Assembly (NCBI GenBank): GCA_030295235.1
Contig: AP026125.1
Span: 868,001-932,000, forward strand
Direction: 5' to 3'
Origin: Fistulifera solaris
Lineage: Eukaryota; Bacillariophyta; Bacillariophyceae; Naviculales; Stauroneidaceae
Length of the DNA stretch: 64,000 bases
Of the stretch, positions 23,693 to 33,330 are shown in pieces. Made by a program: the position numbers and the translations under genes. The notes under the pieces are model-generated. The model ran no database searches. It was not told the origin of the DNA and worked only from the letters and a program-made list of their open reading frames with translations. Numbering within the stretch: position 1 is the first letter of the stretch; every line of letters starts with the position of its first letter.

Positions 23693-24601
23693 ATGGATCT
23701 TGTGAGTAACGCTGTTTCACCTAATGTTGTATTTTCTACCCTCCAGCACGCCATTCGTCGCGACGTGTTACAGCCCTACTCCGGAAATAACGTCCCGAGC
23801 ACGATATTCCAGCAGCATCTCATGGAAAGCGCCCTGCTCGATCACCTCGAGCCGCGTGTCATTGCCGATGAAATGGATCTTGTGCAAGCAGCTGAGAGGC
23901 GTGAGCAATATGACAAAATCATTCTTCTATTGCATCACGGCGAGAACTTGGGTCAGGTGCTAGCCGGTCCAGAACAAAACCAAATGAACTACAATTTGTG
24001 GTGCGAAGAAGATCCGGAATCCTTGACCGGTAAAGGGATTGGTCAAGCGTTGACACTCTCCCGTCGCATGGCTGCCTTTTGCAACGAAGACACGCGCCTT
24101 CTTCCTGAGCTTATTGTGGTAGCGCCTCTTCGAAAGGTGTTGCAAACCACATTTATGGCCTTTCCCTACGATACGCCAGCCCACACTATTCGAAACGTCA
24201 AGTGGGTGTGCCACCCGGATATCATTGAAAAGTCATCGGTTTCTCTCCGTGATATAAAATCAGCGTTTGGCGATATCGATTGTTCCCTCTTCTCGGATGA
24301 TCGGTCGGAAGACGTGTGCGCAAACAGAGAAGAATCTCTTCTACAGCGTGCCGACTCTTTTCTCAATTGGCTCAACTCTCGGGAGGAGCGTGTTGTCGTT
24401 GGTAAGCTATTACTCTTGCGTGCTTCTGTCTCATTGCTTTCCGTAACTGACATTTAATCGTTCTTGTTCTTTTCAGTTTCTGGAGACACCGCTTCCATCA
24501 ACACATTGAGTTGCCGCCTCCAGAGTATTCAAGGCACCATTCCACGAGCATTTCATAATGGCGAACTTCGCACGTACGGGGTTCATTTCTCGTACATGTG
24601 A
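23693..24601 (+). CDS. Histidine-phosphatase-like protein, probably catalytically dead
   Basis: 277 aa in two exons (23693-24401 and 24477-24601; intron 24402-24476). The phosphoglycerate-mutase-like fold shows in LLLHHGEN, ESLTGKGIGQA, VVAPLRKVLQTT and a closing VVVVSGDTAS. In active enzymes the first motif is RHG and the last is (S/T)HG. Here the Arg is His and the second catalytic His is missing, so phosphatase activity is doubtful and the protein may be a regulatory or sugar-phosphate binding pseudoenzyme. The frame is open upstream as far as 23492, but the ATG at 23693 has the better context. A 45-bp stretch just after it (23702-23746), GTGAGT to CCAG, could be an in-frame intron, which would shorten the N-terminus by 15 residues. 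Confidence 0.75.
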
Positions 24602-24795
24602 AGTCGTGATCACAAATCACAAAACCTGTAGCTTTGCACATCTGAAATTTTCTACATCTGCCATTATTAATGAAAACACAAATACCTTTTAACTTTCAAT
24701 AAACGAATATAAATAATACTCCGTAAATTTAAATAATACTCCGTAAATTTAAAAAGAAGTCAAATCTAAATTTTAATTAACTAAGGAGATTGCGT

Positions 24796-25410
24796 TCATC
24801 GAAAACTCACTGCGACCTTGGGCACGAAGAACGGGCTCGCCAAGCCATCTGGGACGGCAGAAGTGGTTGCGCCAACGTCAGCTTTAAAAGCGGCAATTTT
24901 CGTCGACCCGACGAATGGAGAAATCTTCGCGACATGTCCCATTTTGTCCAGCGCAGCAGGAGCTAGGATGGTGAAACGTAAGGCATTTCACAACAGGGTA
25001 AGAAATGTAGAAGATTATTAGAATGGAACATAGCGCCAATAAACGACATACCTGGCTTGAATACAGAGGCCGACTTCATTGCAGATTGACTCAGTCTAAG
25101 AAGAAAATAAAAGATTTGCAGCATCGTAAAAGTGAGGAACAATATCATGAAATACTCAGCCAAAAGTAAATCAACGCAACTTTTTTCAAAAAAGTGCACG
25201 GCACTCTTCGTACTATGTCAACGTAAATACTTCGTATTTGAAAATCTAACTAAATCCAACAAGTTACACTTATAATGCAAGTGGTAATCAGCGACAAGCG
25301 AGGACTGAACGCAAGCAAAAAGTTTCAGCGATCCGTACCAGGTTTCGAAGCAGCACTACTTACCCCGTCAAGACAGTTTTGTTCGAGATAATGCTGGGGA
25401 TCGAGACCAT
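24796..25410 (-). CDS. Small hypothetical protein in three exons (85 aa)
   Basis: Exons 25410-25364 (47 nt), 25095-25052 (44 nt) and 24962-24796 (167 nt), joined by canonical GTAAG/TAG and GTATG/TAG introns. The sum is 258 nt and the frame is open throughout, starting MVSIPSIISNK and ending FVPKVAVSFR. Residues 25 to the end are rich in A, K, P, S and V, with a central DKMGHVAKISPF. I recognise no family. Support is purely structural: good splice sites with matching phases and one continuous frame. A chance spliced frame is possible. It lies between the histidine-phosphatase gene (convergent, 194 bp apart) and satellite B. Confidence 0.45.
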
Positions 25411-25574
25411 TCTGTCAAGGCACTAACACTTTACGAAATTATTTGTTCAAAGTCTCCGACGCGAACGTTGTTGGTGTTGTTTGTTCTTGCTTTGACGGTG
25501 CTGCTGCTTGCTTGCACCTGTGTATACATCGTCGTCGTTCGTCGTCAGCGTCGTCCGCATGAAGCGAAGAACAA

Positions 25575-27378
25575 AGTTCCGGGTTCCCCTCTGTCGATAA
25601 AATTCCTTACGGGGGCCTACGTGGACTTCACGTAGACATTCGAAGCGTTGTATCTTCGCTCTTTTTCGACGTTTGCATTTCAAACCGATTGTAATCGACA
25701 ACTCACAGTGTGGATAGACGATGTTAGTTGAGGGTATTATGACATTGCAGTCAAACATACCCGAAAAATGGATGATGTCGAATTGGAAACTATCCGGGTT
25801 ACCCCTCTGTCGATAAATTTCCTTACGGGGGCCTACGTGGACTTCACGTAGACATTCGAAGCGTTGTATCTTCGCTCTTTTTCGACGTTTGCATTTCAAA
25901 CCGATTGTAATCGACAATTCACAGTGTGGATAGACGATGTTAGTTGAGGGTGTTATGACATTATGACATTGCAGTCAAACATACCCGAAAAATTGATGAT
26001 GTCGAATTGGAAATAATCCGGGTTACCCCTCTGTCGATAAATTTCCTTACGGGGGCCTACGTGGACTTCACGTAGACATTCGAAGCGTTGCATCTTCGCT
26101 CTTTTTCGACGTTTGCATTTCCAACCGATTGTAATCGACAATTCACAGTGTGGATAGACGATGTTAGTTGAGGGTATTATGACATTGCAGTCAAACATAA
26201 CCAAAAAATGGATGATGTCGAAATGGACACTATCCGGGTTACCCCTCTGTCGATAAATTTCCTTACGGGGGCCTACGTGAATTTCACGTAGACATTCGAA
26301 GCGTTGCATCTTCGCTCTTTTTCGACGTTTACAATTTCAAACCGATTGTAATCAACAACTCACAGTAGACGATGTTAGTTGAGGGTATTATGACATTTCA
26401 GCCAAACATACCCAAAAAATGGATGATGTCGAAATGGAAACTGTCCGGGTTACCCCTCTGTCGATAAATTTCCTTACGGGGGGCCTACGTGAATTTCACG
26501 TAGACATCCGAAGCGTTGTATCTTCGCTCTTTTTCGACGTTTGCATTTCAAACCGATTGTAATCAACAACTCACAGTAGACGATGTTAGTTGAGGGTATT
26601 ATGACATTTCAGCCAAACATACCCAAAAAATGGATGATGTCGAATTGGACACTATCCGGGTTACCCCTCTGTCGATAAATTTCCTTACGGGGGGCCTACG
26701 TGAATTTCACGTAGACATTCGAAGCGTTGCATCTTCGCTCTTTTTCGACGTTTGCATTTCCAACCGATTGTAATCGACAATTCACAGTGTGGATAGACGA
26801 TGTTAGTTGAGGGTATTATGACATTGCAGTCAAACATACCCAAAAAATGGATGATGTCGAATTGGAAACTATCCGGGTTACCCCTCTGTCGATAAATTTC
26901 CTTACGGGGGGCCTACGTGAATTTCACGTAGACATTCGAAGCGTTGCATCTTCGCTCTTTTTCGACGTTTACAATTTCAAACCGATTGTAATCAACAACT
27001 CACAGTATGGATAGACGATGTTAGTTGAGGGTATTATGACATTGCAGTCAAACATACCCAAAAAATGGATGATGTCGAAATGGAAACTGTCCGGGTTACC
27101 CCTCTGTCGATAAATTTCCTTACGGGGGCCTACGTGAATTTCACGTAGACATTCGAAGCGTTGTATCTTCGCTCTTTTTCGACGTTTGCATTTCAAACCG
27201 ATTGTAATCAACAACTCACAGTAGACGATGTTAGTTGAGGGTATTATGACATTTCAGCCAAACATACCCAAAAAATTGATGATGTCGAATTGGAAATAAT
27301 CCGGGTTACCCCTCTGTCGATAAATTTCCTTACGGGGGCCTACGTGAATTTCACGTAGACATTCGAAGCGTTGCATCA
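25575..27378. repeat. Tandem satellite B, 210-224-bp unit, nine cores, palindromic centre
   Basis: CTGTCGATAAA recurs at 25591, 25807, 26031, 26247, 26458, 26669, 26886, 27104 and 27314, giving steps of 216, 224, 216, 211, 211, 217, 218 and 210 bp. Every unit carries TTACGGGGGCCTACGTG followed by a perfect palindrome, CTACGTGAA-T-TTCACGTAG in the last six copies and CTACGTGGA-C-TTCACGTAG in the first three. The last unit is truncated at about 27378. A diverged fragment with the same G-run and TACGTGA core lies at about 45509-45542. Minus-strand open frames up to 156 aa appear only where unit length is a multiple of three, so I do not call them genes. Confidence 0.95.
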
Positions 27379-27528
27379 TCTATCATCTTCCACAAAACTC
27401 GCGGCCGCCGTTCTGACAATAATAATACGGAGTACTGAGTATTATTTTTTCTTTAAGCATGCATCATAACTGGTCCGAATGATGATCCTATGATCAGCCG
27501 GAGCTAAGCTAGTGAGCACAAAACATCA

Positions 27529-30500
27529 ATGAGAAAGAATATTGCAGTGCTGTCTGGTCTTTTAGCGTTATGTCGGCCAGTCATCATGTTCAATTTGCTG
27601 ATGAAATTTGGAAGGCATTCGGTGCAACCATGGACGTCGTCTCGCATGAGAATTCACAGAAATCTACCTTCACAGAAAGTTTTTACTCCGCGGATGTTTG
27701 CATCACAGCCATTTCGTGTAGGGGATTTGGTTGTGACAAAGATTGAAGGTTCCGACAACGTTTCTGGGGTGGTAAAAGAAGTCAGAGGCTCTGGGTGGTA
27801 TGAAGTGGAACTCGACAATGACAAGCGAGTCCTCAAATGTCGTGGATCCTCATTATTACGGAGGACAGATCCACCAGCATTGACACTCGAAAACGCATCT
27901 CGGATCGAGCTGCAGGAAGTTTACGTTGCTGATACGCCGCTATGGGACGTTCCGCCCCCAACCACAATATTTGATTTAGATGCAGCAGTGCAACAGCTTC
28001 AATCCGATCCTCCATTGCATCAGCGAGATCTTGAATACCTCAAGCATGTGTCGCATCATATGTCGTACAAGAAATGGGTGGTATTTACCGATTTACATTG
28101 CTATTCAGAGACACTAAACACGACGCTCAAAGTGTTGGACCATGTACACGAATTGGCGATCGAGAGGAACGCCGGGGTTTTATTTCTCGGAGACTGGTGG
28201 CACCATCGTGGTACGCTTCGCGTTGATTGCCTCAATGCAGTTCTTAGTAGCTTAAAAAACTGGACCGTGCCGATGGTGATGATACCAGGAAATCACGATC
28301 AAGTTACTCTGGGTGGCCACATACATGGACTGACGGCACTCGAAAATTCATATCAAGTACGAGATAAGACGGGAAGTGGCAAAACATACCCAGGTCCTCT
28401 CGTCTTTTCCTACCCAACCAAATTTCTGGACGCACTGTTCATACCTCATGTTCGCGATAATGCCATCATGGAGTCGCTCCTCCAGTCATCACTTTCCAAG
28501 AGTGCCGATGCTCTCTTTGTCCATGCCGATACATCTGGCGCCTATATGAATGACTTGATTGTGTCACGTGACGGTATTTCGATATCTCTATTTCCACCGG
28601 ACAAACCAATATATTCCGGTCATTTTCATAAACCACATGTCGTTAAGTCGAAGCGAAATCGATTAGAGTACCTCGGATCGCCGTACCAAGTTTCCCTCTC
28701 GGAGGCTCACCAGCAAAAAGCTCTTATAGTCGTTGATGCCGCAGACAAATGGAACTGTATCGAACGAATTCCAATCGACATCGGAAGAAAGCATTTCCGT
28801 GTAAATAGTATCGATGATTTTCTTCGGCTCCGTCCATCCAACGAGACTAGTGCCGATGGTGCGGTAATACATCCAGGTGATCGTGTTGTCTTGACGCTAA
28901 ACAGGCAAACGTATGCTAAAGCAAAGTTGACCAAGAATGGGGAGGAAAACAAGCAACTTGAGCTTCAAGCGCAAGCTCTCCGATCACACGGTGTTGTCGT
29001 TGAGATTCGAGAAGTAAAAGAGAGTACATCTGGCACAATCACGCCGTTGGCCACTCCGGAAGAGGACTTGGACCCCGCTTCTCTCTGGAATAAATATTTG
29101 GATCAATCACTGAAAGAGGGATCCGTATCTCAGGACCTCTCGGAAGAGCTCAAAGAGCAGGGATTAAAATTGTTGGAATCATTAGCTGATGATGTTACGT
29201 CAATTGGATTTCGTAGCCAGACGAAGCTCTTGTTTGAGTCCGTCTCTGTGGAAGGATTTGGTCCGTTTCAGCAAAAAGTAGAGTACCCGTTAAAAGATCG
29301 TGGCCTCATCTTGTTGCGGGGAGTAAACGAAGATGCTGGATCCGATAGGTAAGTTCTTTGTTTCAAAGCATTCCTGCTCAATTACGATTGCGAGTATCTC
29401 ATTTCATCATGAAGCAGCAATGGAAGCGGGAAGACTTCTTTAGCCGTGTCGATTCTATGGGCTCTCACTGGCACAACGGATCCGCGCCCCTCACAAGACT
29501 ACAAAGTATCCGATGTCGTTAACGACTCATCCAAAGTAAGTGCAACCGATGGATTGAAAAGCCTCCTATCTTGCTGTTCCTGACATATTTCAGTCATCAA
29601 GGGTGATCGTCAATGGAGAACTCAATGGAGTTAAGTTTGCAATCAGCAGGATGAAAACCCTCTCGAGAGGAGGGCTGACATTCATGTTCGGTGGAGATGA
29701 CTTGACTGCCCAATCGGTCCAGGAAACTCAGAAAGTAATTAACGAAAAGCTTGGTATTAGCGCAGAGCTTTTATCGAGGACACTGTTTCATGGACAGCAT
29801 TCACTTAATGGGCTTCTTGAGTCAACAGATACAAAGCTAAAGGATGAGCTTTCTTTGATTGTACCTCTCGACATATGGCAGAAAGCAGCATCCTTGGCAA
29901 GGAAGCAGTCCAGCGCGGCGAGCAAAGTTGAAGCCCAGCTAGACGGCATGATTTCTGTGCGTTCAGCTGATTTGGATAACGCGCGCGGAAAGCTCAATTT
30001 CACTTCAGAACAGATGGAGAACGCGCGATTGAGGAAAGACGCTTCCCTTGCGACGTTGAAGGAATTCGCAGTTGCATTATCTAGTGAAAGTGAAAAGGTG
30101 ACGCAAACCAAATCGTTGGATTCACTGAATAGCGAGCTATTTTCGTGCGAGGCTTTTATCCTCGAATTGGAGAAGGAGCTATCAAGCGCCAAGGTGCTGC
30201 TCGACCAAGACCTGGCTACTTGCGAGGGAGAGATTAAGACGCTAGAAAGCTCGCTTGCAGATTTAGAAGCTTTGGAAAGGAATGTGTATCATGAGCAACA
30301 GGTTATATTGGGTCATCTGGAAGTTGCAAAGAAAGATTAGCCCGCTTGGAAACCATGTGGAAAGTAGATCTCTCACATGGGGTTCCAAAGAATTTTCGCC
30401 TACCTAAGGAGTGCCCTACATGTTCTCAAGCGATCAATGATGTAAACCACTCACATCAGGACGAAAACCTTCAATTGTCCGTTGTCGAAAGCATGACATT

Positions 30501-31468
30501 GGCGTTTATGGAGCACGAAAAAACGATCAGGCAAGCTGAGGAAAGGACGGAGGAGGTCCAAACGACTCGAGACAGGACGAATTCCATGAGAAAGGAGGTA
30601 GGACAAATGATACAAGATAGGGACAAGCGCGCACGAAAATGGACTATTGAAATCGGAGAAATCGAAAGTAACTTGCACCGTGAACGAAATAGGCAGCGAG
30701 AGCTGTCTAAGCAGCTATCGGAACTCGCCTCGTCAATTGATCGCGATCTACAAAAGGCGTCTTTGGAAGCGGCGTTACAGGAAGCGAGTGAGAAAGTTCG
30801 CTACCTCGAAATGACGGTCGATTCGGTTCGAGAACAAGTAACAAAACTCGAAGAAACACTATTCGAACTTAATATACAGAGAGATCAGCACTCGCGATCA
30901 AGTGTGGTCATGTCAGAGCTATCGCAACTCTTTTCACCCAAAGGCATTCAATCCTTTATTCTGAAAAACACTATTGCAGACTTGGAGACGGCAACTCAAT
31001 CCTTTTGACGGAAATCAGTGATGGTACACAGCAATTACATCTGTCATTAGAATCTGGGAGGGAATTTCACGCCGCGCCTTCGTCACAGGCAATGGTGGCA
31101 ACTACATGGAACGCCCACTTGGCTCTCTATCTGGAGGTCAATGGAGACGATGTTCACTTGCTTTGAACTTCGGTTTCGCGGAACTTATTGCAAGAAGAGG
31201 AAAGTTTCGTTCGTCGCTGTGCATTCTAGACGAACCGCTGACGCATTTAGACCGTTCCGGTCGTTCCGACGTCGGGCGCCTCTTGCGTAAATTCGTACGG
31301 CAGTCTCAATCAGGACTGGAAGGTACCGCTCTCGGTTTGTCATTCGAAACGGTCTTAATTATACTCCAAGATCTAGCGGCGGAAGAACTCGAAGAATCAT
31401 TTGACAGTGTGGATCAAGTCATCAAACGAGGAAGTGTGAGCTCTGTTGTAATTGACGGTGGTTTGTAG
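27529..31468 (+). CDS. Single-chain SbcD-SbcC (Mre11-Rad50-like) nuclease/ATPase
   Basis: Predicted 1,272 aa; exons 27529-29348, 29415-29535 and 29594-31468. Domain order: a basic, Ser/Arg-rich leader (1-60), mitochondrial-like. A small SH3/KOW-like module (~66-115, RVGDLVVTKIEG). An SbcD metallophosphatase (~185-440) with every metal motif: FTDLH, GDWWHHR, PGNHD, VHAD and GHFH. An SbcC N-lobe with Walker A SNGSGKTS (~612). Coiled coil, zinc hook CPTC (~922), second coiled coil, then LSGGQ (~1160) and Walker B CILDEP. SbcC/Rad50 with SbcD/Mre11 processes broken or hairpin DNA ends; here both are one polypeptide. Breaks, one base short each: 30328-30334, 31003-31006 and 31056-31062. The second exon has two adjacent AG acceptors (29414, 29417), giving one optional Ser. 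The 3' end overlaps OGG1 by 47 bp. Confidence 0.88.
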
Positions 31469-32860
31469 TTGATACAAAAGCAAGCCTGACAAACTCGAAC
31501 ACTATTCGCTTTCTTTTGCAGCTTTCGTAGCTTTCTTTTCGGCGTTTCGTTTTTTCGAAAACGACTCCATTTCCCTCGCGTATATCTGAGGGCAGCACCG
31601 GGCGGAAGCTCGGCAACTCAGCAACAAACAGCAAAGAATGCGCCCATCCACTATGCGTCGAAAACCTTTCTCGGAACAAATCGCCCACGGCTCGGTATAC
31701 TGTTGGTGTCAAGCTTTTTACATTTGACGTATTAAAGGCATAATCTCGGCGTGCCATGTCCCACACATGGACATCCACGGGGATCGCTTCTGTTTGCCGC
31801 AAGGAAAACAAAGCGATACAATCAGCCACTTTGCGACCCACCCCAGGAAACTGAATAAGGGCTTCTTGTACATCCAAAGGTGACTTTACACCTCGTAAGC
31901 TATTTAGATACGGCTCTCCGCTGGCTGCTTTTATTTTCTCCATTGTACCTAGCAAATATTTAGCGCGGTAGCCCATTCCACAGACATTGCGTAATTCGTC
32001 TTCACTAGCCTTCGCAACCAGTTGTTCGAAACTCGGAAATGAATAAAAGGTTTCTTCATTACCGTCGCTCGTTCGAAGGGTCAATAGCGGTCTTCCGTAA
32101 GTACGTCGAATCTTCGCCAGCATTCCAAAAATTCTGGGTATGTTGTTGTTGGATGAGCACAAAAACTGACCAAACATTCCCACGGATCTTGGCAAATAAC
32201 ACGCACTCCAGGAATACATGCGGCGATACGCTTCAAGCGACTGCACTCGTGCGACCACTGATCGTATAACACCGATAACGATTGATCTAACTGGAAATAT
32301 TGATACAAGACGTCATCTGTTTTCACAATATCATAATCTGGGGGTGCGAAAAGTACTTTGTAGAGAGTTGTGTCGATCGTCTCGCGCAATAGAAGGACCA
32401 AGTAGTCCGAGGTATCGGGTATGCGGACGGTTCCAATCCATTGTGTTGCGTTGTGAGTCCCCCAAGCCGAAGAACCTACAGGTTCGTCTACGGCTTTCCA
32501 GTGAAAACATTGCCCGGTCGTCAAAGTCGCCGAAGGGCGCAACTCACGAGCAGGTACTTTCAAGTCTCGAAATCCCTCATCGCTGAGTGCGTCCTCTTTA
32601 TCTACGATACGCGGCTCCTGAAAAGGTACAGACTTCTTTGCAATGTCGTTTCGGGGCGGAGATGAAGATACAATTTGATCGGGAGTTACAGTTCTTAGCG
32701 AACGTTTCTTGCCTTTTGTCGGTGTGCGGGGTCCAGCAGCAGCACTAATAACTTTGGCGATACCTCGAGCGGCTCTTGTCATTTTCAGGAAAGCATGTAC
32801 AGAATTGAAGAGCAGGAAGTAGAAAGAGATAGAAAATAGTCGATACTGCATCCCAGTCAA
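31422..32860 (-). CDS. OGG1: 8-oxoguanine DNA glycosylase with plastid-type presequence
   Basis: Base-excision repair glycosylase/AP lyase that removes 8-oxoG. About 476-479 aa, one exon. The N-domain carries TTGQCFHW and WIGTVR, then SFLCSSNNNIPRIFGM, the helix-hairpin-helix LIQFPGVGRKVADCIALFSL with the catalytic Lys near residue 340, and PVDVHVWDMARRDY with the essential Asp. One base is missing in the A-run 32161-32165, in the middle of SFLCSSNNN. The preferred start, Met at 32851, gives a signal peptide ending SVHA|FLK, the diatom plastid cleavage pattern. A second Met at residue 24 (MTRAARGIAK) would give a basic, non-secreted N-terminus suited to nucleus or mitochondrion. Dual targeting by alternative start is plausible but inferred. 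Convergent with the SbcD-SbcC gene. Confidence 0.92.
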
Positions 32861-33330
32861 CGCTTATCGAAAAGATACACGCCGTTTGCGGTGTGTAACA
32901 AGACCTCCAGGAAAAGTCGTCTCGCGACTGCCGCAAGGAAAAGGCGCGAGATCTGCCGTCAGACGATAACGGACGGAGTACGTACCGTCACAATGACTTT
33001 ATTTTTAGCTAAAGAATGAATAGTAGAGGAAATACCTATGTAAATATCTCTTCATTATGTACAAATCGCAATACCACGGAATACATATAATAATGAGTAC
33101 CGTAAACAACCTTTACAAGACATAGTGAATACAAGCCATGTCCTTCGATTTATTTCGGTACGGCCGTGTGCTTCGTGGCAGAGGCGCGGGAACCGCGTCC
33201 TTCGAATTATTTGTTGTGGTCGATCCGAGTGCATCATTGCATTCAAGATCTTTTGAATTCTGCATTGTATTCAAAAGTCTACTTTTTATTTTAAGTTCGA
33301 CTCGAAGGGGCATCGCTAGAGTGCTGCACC
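32861..33330. other. Divergent intergenic region, OGG1 / LIN9
   Basis: About 470 bp between two head-to-head genes and therefore the likely promoter region of both. No repeat or RNA gene is visible. Confidence 0.5.

Noticed and set aside
24713-24755. Duplicated ATAATACTCCGTAAATTTA motif as a regulatory site
   Set aside because: Short AT-rich direct duplication in an intergenic spacer; no further support.
25447-27214. Minus-strand frames encoding repeated KCKRRKRAKIQRFECLREVHVG peptides
   Set aside because: They are the satellite B unit read in one frame; drift of unit length breaks them and codon-level conservation is not visible.
25575-27378. CRISPR-like array of palindromic repeats
   Set aside because: Units are >200 bp and similar throughout, spacers are not unique, and the DNA is eukaryotic.
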